From Paenibacillus periandrae (lineage in GTDB: Bacteria > Bacillota > Bacilli > Paenibacillales > NBRC-103111), in NCBI RefSeq assembly GCF_022458865.1, contig NZ_JAJNMU010000005.1, positions 310,001 to 374,000 of the forward strand: 64,000 nt of DNA, read 5' to 3'. Below, one piece after another: positions 18,730 to 28,005 of the stretch. The notes below the pieces were generated by a model that made no database searches, had not been told where the DNA came from, and worked only from the letters and a program-made list of their open reading frames with translations. The position numbers were made by a program, and so were the translations under genes. Every line of letters starts with the position of its first letter. Position 1 is the first letter of the stretch.

Positions 18730-20262
18730 TTATGCTTCTTTTAATATACGGTTTTTTTGCTTATTCGAATTTGCTTGTTTTTTATCCGTCAAGCCAAGCG
18801 TCTGTGCGGTTGAAGTATGAATTTCGTCGATAAGCTCTGGGTTTTTCAACAGTGACACGCCATAAGAAGGAATCATTTCTTTGATTTTCGGCTCCCACGC
18901 TTTGATATGCTGCGGGAAGCATTTATTGATGATTTCCAGCATGACGGAAACCGCGGTAGAAGCACCCGGAGAAGCTCCGAGCAAGGCAGCTATCGAGCCA
19001 TCAGCGGCATTAATAACTTCCGTACCAAATTGAAGCGTTCCTTTGCCGGCAGCTGTATCTTTAATGATTTGCACACGCTGACCTGCTACCAGTAACTCCC
19101 AATCCTCGCTCTTGGCGTTCGGGACAAATTCACGTAAAGCTTCCATGCGCTTTTCTTTCGATAACATAACTTCCTTGATCAGGTATGTTGTTAATGGAAC
19201 GTTTTTGACACCTGCCGCCATCATCGTTACGAGATTATGCGGTTTTACGGAAGTTAACAAATCAAACATGGAACCGAATTTTAAAAACTTTGGTGAGAAG
19301 CCGGCAAACGGTCCGAAGAACAACGATTCTTTCTTATCGATAAATCTTGTGTCCAGATGCGGAACAGACATTGGCGGAGCACCAATGGCAGCTTTACCGT
19401 ATACTTTTGCACGATGCTTGGCAACTACATCGGGTTTCTTACAGACCATAAATAGTCCGCTTACCGGAAATCCACCAATACCTTTTCCTTCTGGAATTCC
19501 GGATTTTTGCAGCAAATGCAGGCTCCCGCCGCCGCCGCCGATAAAGACGAATTTGGCCGTATGGCTTTCGACGGTACCGTTATCGACATTCCGCACTTTC
19601 AATTCCCACAAGCCATCGCTAGTACGTGTAATATCATCAACATTATGTTTGAATTTTAGTTCGACGTTTTTACTTTTCAAGTGCTTAAACAATGTACGCG
19701 TTAAAGCGCCAAAGTTAACATCCGTGCCAGATTCAATTCTTGTAGCCGCTATAGGTTTATCGGATGTCCGGTCCTTCATCATCAGAGGAATCCATTCCAT
19801 CAGTTTCGCCGGGTCATCGGAAAATTCCATCCCTTGAAACAGAGGATTGTCAGACAGCGCTTCGAAACGATTTTTTAAAAACGTTACGTCTTGTTCTCCT
19901 TGTACAAAGCTCATATGAGGCACTGGCACGATAAAATCCCGCGGATTGCGTATCAGCTTGCTGCTAACCAGATAAGACCAAAACTGCTTTGAAACCTGAT
20001 ACTCTTCATTAACTTTAATAGCTTTGCTAATATCTATAGATCCGTCCGGTTTCTCGACGGTGTAGTTAAGCTCGCACAGTGAAGAATGCCCTGTTCCCGC
20101 ATTATTCCATTCGTTAGAGCTTTCCTCTCCTGCGTTTTCACGCCTCTCTAACACTGTAATTTCCCAGTCCGGTACTAATTCTTTCAGCAGTGACCCCAAA
20201 GTAGCACTCATGATTCCAGCACCAATTAAGATAACGTCTGTTTTAGTTTGTCTGTTACTCAT
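18730..20262 (-). CDS. mqo: Malate:quinone oxidoreductase
   Basis: 510-residue FAD enzyme that oxidises malate to oxaloacetate and passes electrons to the quinone pool at the membrane. The N-terminal dinucleotide fold is [17 protein letters not shown], followed by [20 protein letters not shown], a stretch characteristic of Mqo. [18 protein letters not shown] and [12 protein letters not shown] are further family blocks. Length matches the family. It is a single gene with its own terminator; the 440 bases upstream (20263-20701) hold no convincing gene, only short plus-strand ORF fragments. Confidence 0.95.
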   Translation of the reverse strand: MSNRQTKTDVILIGAGIMSATLGSLLKELVPDWEITVLERRENAGEESSNEWNNAGTGHSSLCELNYTVEKPDGSIDISKAIKVNEEYQVSKQFWSYLVSSKLIRNPRDFIVPVPHMSFVQGEQDVTFLKNRFEALSDNPLFQGMEFSDDPAKLMEWIPLMMKDRTSDKPIAATRIESGTDVNFGALTRTLFKHLKSKNVELKFKHNVDDITRTSDGLWELKVRNVDNGTVESHTAKFVFIGGGGGSLHLLQKSGIPEGKGIGGFPVSGLFMVCKKPDVVAKHRAKVYGKAAIGAPPMSVPHLDTRFIDKKESLFFGPFAGFSPKFLKFGSMFDLLTSVKPHNLVTMMAAGVKNVPLTTYLIKEVMLSKEKRMEALREFVPNAKSEDWELLVAGQRVQIIKDTAAGKGTLQFGTEVINAADGSIAALLGASPGASTAVSVMLEIINKCFPQHIKAWEPKIKEMIPSYGVSLLKNPELIDEIHTSTAQTLGLTDKKQANSNKQKNRILKEA

Positions 20263-20701
20263 TTTTACCGTCCTTATACCCTAAGATTTGCAGAAAAAAT
20301 GTAGGCGCAACAAGCATGGTCGCGACCTAATGACATATCTTTCTGGATCAAATATAACCTACTCATAGTGTACCACTATTATTTATATATTAAAATATTA
20401 AAATTGACTATTTTAAGACATCACACCTTTTTGCTATCGTATTCCCATACAGCGCTTTTCATTACAGCTCTTGAACAAACGCATTTTTACCGTCCATCCA
20501 AGCTTCGATGTCCTTCGTACGCTCAGTACTCACTAATCCCAGCTCCATCTGTCGGAGTTTCCAGTCGCACCACGAACCAAAACCTTTTGTCCTGGCTGAA
20601 AATCAACACTTCGACGAAGAGCTACCCATACTGACCATAGCCGAGTTAAAAAATAAATCGGATTTACTCTACGATATGCGATTCTTGGCTTGGCGTTCAA
20701 T

Positions 20702-21523
20702 TTACAATCTTTGTAACCAATCCGTGATGGTATCTACCGCTTCCCTGTATTTCTGCCCTACGAGTACGCCGGTATGAGTTGTGTTCACAAGCCCTTTATA
20801 CTCAGCACGGAGGTGCTCCGCTGTCACTCTACCCCGACGATCATCATCCTCACCGTTTACTGCTTTGACAACCAAGCACGGACAAGAAATCGAACTGCTG
20901 TCTATAGATATGCCCTTTGCTTCGTTTGAAAAAACAAAAGCGTTAAATGCCTTCGATGACTCCATGGTCAGATACTTTCTTTGAAATTCAATGTCTTCTG
21001 CCGTTTCATCTATGCTTGAATACTCTTCACGGACTGGAGCAGGCAATAGGATACCAGGTGATAACTGGTCTAATTGTTTGTACGGTACTACTTCAAAAAC
21101 TTCTCTGCTTATGACTGAATCGATCAATACCAACCCGGCAATTTCGACGGTTTCAGCCAACTTCTGGCCCAAGATTCCCCCCATGCTAAATCCGATAAGA
21201 ATCGGCGGAATCCCACACTCTGCGATAACCTCTTGTATATCCTCCAAATAATCGTCGAATGTTATCCTAGTCATATCCAGCAGCCTGCTTTTGTAATGAC
21301 TTCTCAAGTTCATGCCATAGCACTTCCACCCTTCACTGATAAAGTGAGGGATATATTTGCTCCACATCCAGCTTCCTGTGAAGGCGCCGTGTACAAAAAG
21401 TAACGGGGGCCTTTGTTTAGTTGCTTGCTGAAGGTTATCCCCCTCGAATATTTCTAAAAACAAATCGTTGTCCCCGATGTATTTCTCCGTATGATCAGGT
21501 AATTCTTTCGTAAAATCCCTCAT
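20702..21523 (-). CDS. Alpha/beta hydrolase
   Basis: 273-residue soluble hydrolase. The oxyanion stretch LLFVHGAFTGSWMW, the nucleophile elbow IGFSMGGILG (serine near residue 114), an acidic residue late in the fold, and a C-terminal histidine in NTTHTGVLVG give a complete catalytic triad. The substrate is unknown. ATG at 21523 is chosen because GGAGGAGG precedes it; a GTG codon directly upstream is also possible. It lies downstream of a MarR gene on the same strand, with a copy of the MarR gene's palindrome in the gap. Confidence 0.85.
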   Translation of the reverse strand: MRDFTKELPDHTEKYIGDNDLFLEIFEGDNLQQATKQRPPLLFVHGAFTGSWMWSKYIPHFISEGWKCYGMNLRSHYKSRLLDMTRITFDDYLEDIQEVIAECGIPPILIGFSMGGILGQKLAETVEIAGLVLIDSVISREVFEVVPYKQLDQLSPGILLPAPVREEYSSIDETAEDIEFQRKYLTMESSKAFNAFVFSNEAKGISIDSSSISCPCLVVKAVNGEDDDRRGRVTAEHLRAEYKGLVNTTHTGVLVGQKYREAVDTITDWLQRL

Positions 21524-21545
21524 CACTTTTCCTCCTCCTCATTTA

Positions 21546-21559
21546 ATTTGATATCAAAC
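21546..21559. promoter_or_regulatory. Palindromic operator before the hydrolase gene
   Basis: ATTTGATATCAAAC, with a perfect 12-base palindrome TTTGATATCAAA, sits 23 bases before the hydrolase start. It matches the site upstream of the marR gene at 13 of 14 positions, so the same regulator probably acts on both. Confidence 0.65.
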
Positions 21560-21576
21560 TATATATCGAAAAAAAT

Positions 21577-21999
21577 TTAAAAGTTGCCATAAATCTTTTG
21601 TAAAATGGTAAGCAGATCTTCTTTTTCTTTTTCAGTGATGTTGAAGTAAAACACGTCTAGCATATCTTTCGATATGGATTCAAAGACTGGTTTCAGCTCA
21701 TTTCCCTTATGGGTTAAGGCAACGTAAACAACCCTCGTGTCCTCTCTATCCCTTTCCTTTGTCACATATCCAAGCCGGACCAGCTTGTCAACAAGTGCTG
21801 TGACTGTAGATTTATCCTTATTAATCCTTTTAGAAATGTCCGCCATCGTGAGTCTGGGGTTCTTAAATAGCGCATAGAAAATATCACCATGCGATGTGCC
21901 AATACCGTCTACCCCATTCTTCACCATCTCATCTACAATAAATCGATTAACTTTTTCTCTAATTTTGGAGATTAATGAAATAGCATCTCTATTTTCCAT
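21577..21999 (-). CDS. MarR-family transcriptional regulator
   Basis: 140-residue winged-helix regulator. The recognition region is MADISKRINKDKSTVTALVDKLVRLGYV and the wing RDREDTRVVYVALT, both typical of MarR. ATG at 21999 is chosen because the longer reading would run across the palindrome upstream. It is divergent from the hypothetical gene at 22173 and precedes the hydrolase gene. Two near-identical palindromes, one before its own start and one before the hydrolase, suggest self-repression plus control of the hydrolase in response to an unknown small molecule. Confidence 0.88.
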   Translation of the reverse strand: MENRDAISLISKIREKVNRFIVDEMVKNGVDGIGTSHGDIFYALFKNPRLTMADISKRINKDKSTVTALVDKLVRLGYVTKERDREDTRVVYVALTHKGNELKPVFESISKDMLDVFYFNITEKEKEDLLTILQKIYGNF

Positions 22000-22011
22000 A
22001 ACCACATTATA

Positions 22012-22025
22012 GTTTGATATCAAAC
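22012..22025. promoter_or_regulatory. Palindromic operator between marR and the divergent gene
   Basis: GTTTGATATCAAAC is a perfect 14-base palindrome 13 bases from the marR start codon, between marR and the divergent gene at 22173. A second copy lies before the hydrolase gene. Confidence 0.65.
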
Positions 22026-22172
22026 AAATGGCAAGTGTGCTTGGTGCGCTTCCCGTTGTGGGATAAACTGCCCGTTGCTTTTTGTTCATTACTATTAAAA
22101 ATATGGAACAATATTTCGATATTATGGATAGAAGAGGAAAATATAAATAAATGGGATAAAGGTGAATTAACT

Positions 22173-23030
22173 ATGAAGATTTACAGCTCGACTCAGAATG
22201 ATTTAAATGTATACATAAATTCAAAACAACATACCGATAAACCGGTCTTGGTCACAGGCACGATACCTGAACTGTCGCATGACACCGATACTGTGGAAAT
22301 CAGCCCTGCTGCCAGACAATTGGCGGCATCCGATATCGTGAATCATTCCGCTATATATTTTGGAACCGTTCAAATCAATGATTCACTGAATCGCCTTCTT
22401 AGTGATCAACCCTCGGAGGTGAAGGAAGCTGTTTACGGCATCATTCAATCCAATTTCATTACAAACGTGACCGGAGAAGAGGAAAGATCCGCCTTATTAG
22501 AATTGGGACTCGCTCAAGCTAAGTATATGGCAGACAACTATATGAAAGATGACAAAGCGGTGGAATTTATGAATACGATCCGTCAAATCGGAGCCATCTC
22601 CAAAACCAGAACCGTAGATCCTACAACGAAAGAAATCCATTACGAAACACCATCGCAAAGACCTATTGGGGCCCCTGACGATTACATAAATTTGACCGAG
22701 ATGATGCAGAAATTCGAGCCTAAAACGCTGGAGAAGCTACAGGAGGCTGTTGTGAACGGAAAAGACTGGGCTAGCATCTTGCGATCCTTCGCTGAGAAAG
22801 CATCGACGCGTAAGAATTGGGTGCAGGAATTCAGAGAGGAATCAGCCAAACAAATCGGGGACATCGTCGGTGAAAACAGATTCGGGAATGCCTCTACTGC
22901 CAGCTTGAATGAGTTTGTTAAAGATATCAAGGGCAAGATTGCCACAGCTGGATTTAAAAATACTGGGTTCATAACAGACAATATAGAGGCTTTTATGCGG
23001 ACATTGGGAAACCGGAATACGGTTGATTAA
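22173..23030 (+). CDS. Hypothetical protein
   Basis: 285-residue soluble, acidic and mostly helical-looking protein that I do not recognise. It has no signal peptide or membrane segment. The N-terminal stretch VEISPAARQLAASD resembles a short motif seen in FlgM-like and other Bacillota proteins, but the rest does not look like an anti-sigma factor. The ATG at 22173 follows AAAGGTG at a good distance; the longer upstream extension runs through the marR operator and is unlikely to be translated. It is transcribed away from marR. Confidence 0.75.
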   Translation: MKIYSSTQNDLNVYINSKQHTDKPVLVTGTIPELSHDTDTVEISPAARQLAASDIVNHSAIYFGTVQINDSLNRLLSDQPSEVKEAVYGIIQSNFITNVTGEEERSALLELGLAQAKYMADNYMKDDKAVEFMNTIRQIGAISKTRTVDPTTKEIHYETPSQRPIGAPDDYINLTEMMQKFEPKTLEKLQEAVVNGKDWASILRSFAEKASTRKNWVQEFREESAKQIGDIVGENRFGNASTASLNEFVKDIKGKIATAGFKNTGFITDNIEAFMRTLGNRNTVD

Positions 23031-23126
23031 CCAGAGATAATGAGAGAACCTTTCAAGCTCTTGGCTGAACGTTCCTTCATTTTTTTGTTAATCACACCCT
23101 CTTAGTAGCCTGCCTAAGGAAAAGTC

Positions 23127-23148
23127 AAAAGGCGCCTAATTGGACGCC
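23127..23148 (-). terminator. Probable terminator downstream of trpB
   Basis: GGCGCC (23131-23136) pairs with GACGCC (23143-23148, one mismatch) around a six-base loop, followed by TTTT on the minus strand, 57 bases after the end of the trpB reading frame. Confidence 0.55.
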
Positions 23149-23204
23149 CTTCCGTCTTACACATCTGTTTCTACTGCATTGTAATGAATGATGCACCCAT
23201 TGTT

Positions 23205-24365
23205 TTATTTGAGCATTTGATACACTTGTTCGACATCCTTATCCCCTCGGCCAGACAGATTGACGATAATAATTTGATCCTGACCCATCGTCGGCGCCAG
23301 CTTTTTCGCGTATGCAATCGCATGTGCACTCTCCAGGGCAGGGATAATTCCCTCCGTGCGGGACAGTTCCTGGAAGGCTTCCAGAACTTCCTCATTGGTG
23401 ACCGTTGCATATTCAGCCCGTTCCGTCACCTTCAGGTGGCTATGCTCCGGCCCAATGCCCGGATAATCAAGTCCCGCGGCGATCGAGTAGGTCTTCTTCG
23501 GCTGGCCTTCCTCATCCAACAGTACTTAGCACTTGAAGCCATGAATGATGCTCGGGACACCTTGGGTTAAGGATGGCGCTTGATCGGGCTCAACACCGAT
23601 CAAGCGAACGGTCGGCTCATCGATATAGTGGGCGAATGCACCAATCGCATTGCTGCCACCACCTACGCAGGCCACTACCGCATCCGGCAAACGGCCTTCT
23701 TTCTCCATAATCTGCAGCTTCGATTCCTCGCTAATAATCGCCTGAAAGTGCTTGACCATCGTCGGAAACGGATGCGGACCAACTGCGGACCCCAGCAAAT
23801 AAAACGTATTCTTATAATTGCGAACTAGATCGTCCAGCGCTTCATCTACTGCGTCCTTCAGTCGTCCTTGGCCTTTATGAACCGGCACGACAGTCGCGCC
23901 AAGCAGCTCCATACGGAACACGTTAAGCGCCTGCCGGCGCGTATCTTCAGCTCCCATGTAGATGACGCATTCCATATTAAACATGGCACAAGCCGTTGCC
24001 GTAGCTACACCGTGCTGTCCCGCACCGGTCTCGGCGATAATCCGCTTGGCACCCATCCGCTTAGCGAGTAGAATCTGACCAATAGCGTTGTTGATCTTAT
24101 GCGCGCCGGTATGATTCAGATCCTCGCGCTTTAAGTAAATCTTTGGCCCTCCCCAAGCTTTGGTCAGTCTCTCCGCATACGTCAGTGGATTTTCGCGGCC
24201 AACGTATTCGCGCAGGTAATACCGCAGCTCTTCCTTATAATCTGGGTCGTCTCTAAACTTGTAAAATTGCTCACTCAAATAGCTCAACACTTCCTGCAAT
24301 TCCGGCGGGACAAAGCTGCCCCCGAACTCTCCAAAGTATCCCTCTTGCTGCAATTCTTGCTCCAT
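23205..24365 (-). pseudogene. trpB: Tryptophan synthase beta chain interrupted by an in-frame stop
   Basis: The two halves (24365-23526 and 23525-23205) lie in the same frame and together make a near full-length TrpB of about 386 codons. The PLP lysine is in [13 protein letters not shown] (about residue 84), the phosphate site in GGGSNAIG, and the C-terminal half carries [21 protein letters not shown] at 23526-23528 follows HGFKC, where one base change from a sense codon would restore the frame. Without readthrough the protein loses about 100 residues of the catalytic fold. trpA and other trp genes are not adjacent, so this is a lone copy. GGAGG precedes the ATG. A sequencing error is possible. 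Confidence 0.85.
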
Positions 24366-24414
24366 AAGTAAGCGCCTCCACTAATTGAAATAGAAATGGT
24401 AATCCACACCTAAC

Positions 24415-24443
24415 ATCTTACCATAAATTACAGAAGGCCTGAA
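24415..24443 (-). promoter_or_regulatory. Possible trpB promoter
   Basis: On the minus strand TTCAGG (24438-24443) and TAAGAT (24415-24420) are 17 bases apart, with a TGG just before the -10 box. No T-box or leader hairpin was recognised in the 260-base gap. Confidence 0.35.
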
Positions 24444-24625
24444 TATGGTGGTATGCAAAGTTATTTTAACCTTTGAGAGTATCAAGCCCGATACATTGCT
24501 CAAGAGACTACTTATCTTTTGTGAATACATACCAAATTCTTGCCCTTAGTACAATCAGCCACGCCCAAATTTCTAATCTTAACTATATATCTTCTACTAT
24601 ATTGTGATACGGTTCAGCATATCAT

Positions 24626-25729
24626 CTATAGATCGAAATTGAACGGATTTGTTGAATCCTTTATCTTTACCCGTAAACACTCCGTCACCAGCTCCTGTAG
24701 CGGAGCAGATAGGTTATCGTATGCATGATTAATATCTGCAACGGTTTCCGGGCTAAAATCAAGCTTTGGATCACTGATCTGTGGTGACAATTGGTATGAG
24801 AAGTCTATCCCGAAGTTTTCCTTGAGCCATTTTAGGTCATCCTGCGCCAGTTCCAGAAAGCCTTTTTTATAGGCATGCGAAATATCGAATTTCGGACCGC
24901 GTATGGCCAAAAGCGGATTTATATCTTCTCTAGTTCTTTGCTCGTTTCGTCGATTATTGAAAATAATGGGGCATTTTTCATTAATAAAGGCTAATAATTC
25001 CGCCGCGATTAAAGAAATGCTTTCATTGGCCTTCACGATATTAAACGTTATTATTTCATCTTTTTCATAACCCAGTTTTTCCAAAAAGTATCCGACTGGC
25101 CCGCATTCATGCTTTACTGAATCCTCAAATCGATATACTTTTACAGCATCTGTACCAAAAACCTGAACCAAATTCCCTATGCGGATTTGGAACAAATTTT
25201 GTATGATCTCATTCATCTTCTCATCCAGAATCTGCTGAAGCTTTTGCCCTGCTTTTAACCTTTGCTGAGTAGCACTCACCAGCCAAGGCACTGGATGCCT
25301 TACGGAAATCAACACCTTTATCGAAGCCTTATCGCCGATCGATTTTTTCAGAAACGTTCGAACGTTCGTTAACTCGCTACGTGAAAGCAGGGAAATGTTT
25401 TCGCCGGATATGATGATTTTGCTTTGCTCGGATTCAGCCGCTTCTTGCTCAAATAGTTCTAAAAAATGCTTATTTGCTTTTCTAATGTCGCTTTTGCTGC
25501 GTCCCTCAACAATATTCTCGAAGTATTTCTGGTTGCTTGTAAAAGCACCGAAAATAGGTATGGAATGATTCGAAGGCCAGCATGCCGGATAAAGAAACTC
25601 CCGTTCTTTTAAACGTTCCGCGTTTGCAAATAAGGTTTCTTGGATGCTTGTCGTGCCAGTCTTATGCATTCCCGCGTGTATAATAATCTCATGAATGTTG
25701 CTCTTACGCTTGTTGCTTCTGAAAAACAA
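24626..25729 (-). CDS. Sulfotransferase-like protein
   Basis: 367-residue P-loop protein. The 5'-phosphosulfate loop is HAGMHKTGTTSIQETLF near residue 19, and the 3'-phosphate motif is VLISVRHPVPWLVSATQQR (about residues 138-158), the two signatures of PAPS-dependent sulfotransferases. No membrane segment is seen, so it should act in the cytosol. The start is TTG at 25729 after GGGGGGA. It is the last gene of the polysaccharide locus and lies 45 bases after the APS-kinase remnant. The acceptor is unknown; a sugar of the locus's polymer is likely. Confidence 0.8.
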   Translation of the reverse strand: MFFRSNKRKSNIHEIIIHAGMHKTGTTSIQETLFANAERLKEREFLYPACWPSNHSIPIFGAFTSNQKYFENIVEGRSKSDIRKANKHFLELFEQEAAESEQSKIIISGENISLLSRSELTNVRTFLKKSIGDKASIKVLISVRHPVPWLVSATQQRLKAGQKLQQILDEKMNEIIQNLFQIRIGNLVQVFGTDAVKVYRFEDSVKHECGPVGYFLEKLGYEKDEIITFNIVKANESISLIAAELLAFINEKCPIIFNNRRNEQRTREDINPLLAIRGPKFDISHAYKKGFLELAQDDLKWLKENFGIDFSYQLSPQISDPKLDFSPETVADINHAYDNLSAPLQELVTECLRVKIKDSTNPFNFDL

Positions 25730-25774
25730 TACTTTTTCCCCCCATCGAGTCAGAGCTTTAGTACGGTTACGGGG

Positions 25775-26114
25775 TTAGTCGCGAAGGATGCCATCCACGA
25801 GAGCTTGGACACACTGTTTCACAGTCGCATTCTGTATCCAAGGGAGGCTCATACGGCGAGTCAATAAATGCTTGATGAGGCCCGATCTTGCTTTGCAATA
25901 CAACCCTTTGGGATCGCGCCGCTCGCATGCTTCAACCGAGCACCCCACATAAACCTCCATGTAATCTTCAAGCACGAATCGCTGCCGAACTGCGCAGCAC
26001 TATACACCGGATACCTCGCTGAAACAGTGCTCTTTCGGTTGCGGCAGCCAATGTTGATTTTCCGGAGCCTGACAATCCTGTGAACCATAGCACCTTTCCC
26101 TTGTAGCCATTCAT
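25775..26114 (-). pseudogene. cysC: Decayed adenylylsulfate kinase (cysC)
   Basis: From ATG at 26114 the frame reads [20 protein letters not shown], the CysC N-terminus with Walker A, up to [12 protein letters not shown]. It then loses the DGDNVRHGL catalytic region and changes frame. The other frame continues with [20 protein letters not shown], then [14 protein letters not shown] and [10 protein letters not shown], the CysC C-terminus. About half of the roughly 200-residue enzyme is missing, so it cannot make PAPS. Its place between two sulfotransferase genes shows the locus once carried its own sulfate-activation step. Confidence 0.8.
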
Positions 26115-26186
26115 GTTTTCCATTCAGTCTTGCCTATCATAATGCCCTCCGCTCGTTCCAAACTTAATTCTTCCCCTGAACGCTTA

Positions 26187-27980
26187 TCAGTCCCAGTCGT
26201 ACGTTTCGCCGATCAATTCAAACAATCGCCGGTTCGGTTCCGCATAGTAGTTACGCAGCCATTTCATCGTATCTTGCGAAATAGGCTGTTCGTATTCGCC
26301 TTCATTTAGCAGCACATACTCACCCGGTTCCCACAGCGGCATATCAAGAAAATCCAGTACTTTCCTATAACTCACCGCCGGCTCCTGGAACCATGCCTCG
26401 CTGCTCATCACGAGAATTTGGTCCTTGGGGAAATACCGGTACCATCTCTCCAGTTGCTCCACATATAACCCCCGCTTCAAATAAGAAAAAATCGAACAAT
26501 TCTGGCTTGAGAAGCGAGGGTCCCTGATCATTCGGTTATACGCTTCTTCTACTCTTGAACGCTCGGCCTGCAGCGCCTCCGGAAACGACATCGGCTCCAG
26601 ACCTCGTCTCACCATCATTTGATAATGGGAATAGGCTCGATCGACGGGATTGCGCAGAACGACGATCAGCTTAACCTCAGGGAGCCATTCACGCACCCGG
26701 CCGGGTGTCTGAGGATGGAATAGATAATAGGGACTCGACTCTCCTGTTATGTGGCCTTCAATCAGATCAGGTGGGAAGTTCTTCTTGTACCAGTCGAACC
26801 CGAGTTGATATTGCTCGTCGAAGAAATGAACTTCCTTCACAGCGGCCGATTGAATGTTAGGGTGCTGGACGAGGTCATGGTACAGGGAGGTGGTACCTCC
26901 TTTTTGCGTCCCGATAATCAGAAAAGCAGGCTCCGTCGTAGTGTTGTTATAGAGCTTGGTCCGGGCAGATCGTACCCATTCCACTTTGCGTTTGTTGACG
27001 AAATGAAGGTGCTGGACAACACTATCCATATCCGTACCTGGTGGCGCGATTTCCAAACACCGAACGGCATCCTCGCTCGCCTCTTCTTGCATGCCTAATT
27101 CCAGATACACGGATGAGCGCAGGATTTTAACAGAGAACTCATTGTAGCCCTTGTCGAGCGATTGATTGAAAAACTTCAAGGCCTGCTCGAAATCCTGCTG
27201 CTGCTGGCTCCTGCAGCCCATCCGGTAGTAATACTCGGCCAGATAATCATGGGCTCCCTCGCTCTGCTCATAAGCCATAAGCACGTCACGTGTTGGTCCA
27301 CTCAGCTTGATACGGCCTTCCTCAAGCCAGATCGCCTGATCACAAATGATTTTAGCCTGTTCTCCCGCATGACTGACAAATAGAATGGTGGTACCCGCGC
27401 TCTTCAACCGCAGGATAGCATTTATGCATTTCTTCCGAAATTCATGATCGCCAACCGCAAGCACCTCGTCGATCAGCAAAATGTCAGGTGTCATATGGAT
27501 GGCTATGGAAAAGCCCAGTCTCATATACATGCCAGTCGAGTAGCTCCGCACCAACTGGTCAATGTCTTCTCCAAGCTCGGAGAACGCGATGATGCTGTCC
27601 ATTTTCTCCTGAATCTCCTTGCGCGTAAACCCGAGAACAGAACCGTTAAAATATATATTTTCTCTGCCGGTAAAGTCAGCATGGAACCCCGCTCCGAGTT
27701 CCAGCAGGGTCGCCACTTTACCATCGACTTTAACGCTACCGGAGGTAGGATGCAAGATCCGGCTGATCAGCTTCAGCAGCGTGCTCTTGCCGGAACCGTT
27801 TTTGCCGATCAGCGCCAAGCTCGCCCCCTTCGGGAGCTCCAACTCAATGTCACGCAGCACCCATTTATCCATCAATTCCGCAGGCGCGGGTGCCATCATG
27901 ATGTCCTTAATCGTATTTCGCTGTCCGCCTTGCTTGTTGAATTTTTTGGACACCTGATGCAGCTCGATTGCGTTATTCAT
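26187..27980 (-). CDS. Wzt-type ABC ATPase fused to TPR-like linker and sulfotransferase domain
   Basis: 597 residues. The N-terminal 240 are a polysaccharide-export ATPase of the Wzt/TagH type: Walker A GKNGSGKST (59-67), LLELGAGFHADFTGRENIY, signature SYSTGMYMRLGFS (146-158) and Walker B ILLIDEVLAVGD (167-178). Residues of about 245-335 are helical and TPR-like. From about 350 a complete sulfotransferase follows: phosphosulfate loop IIGTQKGGTTSLYHDL and 3'-phosphate motif VVLRNPVDRAYSHYQM, closest in style to heparan-sulfate enzymes. In classical Wzt the C-terminus is a glycan-binding domain. ATG at 27980 has GGAG eight bases upstream, 25 bases after the permease stop. Confidence 0.9.
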   Translation of the reverse strand: MNNAIELHQVSKKFNKQGGQRNTIKDIMMAPAPAELMDKWVLRDIELELPKGASLALIGKNGSGKSTLLKLISRILHPTSGSVKVDGKVATLLELGAGFHADFTGRENIYFNGSVLGFTRKEIQEKMDSIIAFSELGEDIDQLVRSYSTGMYMRLGFSIAIHMTPDILLIDEVLAVGDHEFRKKCINAILRLKSAGTTILFVSHAGEQAKIICDQAIWLEEGRIKLSGPTRDVLMAYEQSEGAHDYLAEYYYRMGCRSQQQQDFEQALKFFNQSLDKGYNEFSVKILRSSVYLELGMQEEASEDAVRCLEIAPPGTDMDSVVQHLHFVNKRKVEWVRSARTKLYNNTTTEPAFLIIGTQKGGTTSLYHDLVQHPNIQSAAVKEVHFFDEQYQLGFDWYKKNFPPDLIEGHITGESSPYYLFHPQTPGRVREWLPEVKLIVVLRNPVDRAYSHYQMMVRRGLEPMSFPEALQAERSRVEEAYNRMIRDPRFSSQNCSIFSYLKRGLYVEQLERWYRYFPKDQILVMSSEAWFQEPAVSYRKVLDFLDMPLWEPGEYVLLNEGEYEQPISQDTMKWLRNYYAEPNRRLFELIGETYDWD

Positions 27981-28005
27981 GCGCCCACTCCTGTCTTTAA
28001 ACCAT

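Noticed and set aside
20263-20701. Plus-strand ORFs at 20368-20777
   Set aside because: One frame contains a fairly natural stretch (AENQHFDEELPILTIAELKN) but no start signals or recognisable family; it also runs into the hydrolase gene.
23205-23519. An independent small gene downstream of trpB
   Set aside because: It is in the same frame as trpB and encodes the TrpB C-terminus, so it is the second half of the interrupted gene.
24366-24625. T-box or tryptophan leader upstream of trpB
   Set aside because: No T-box sequence, tandem stem-loops or leader peptide with Trp codons could be found.
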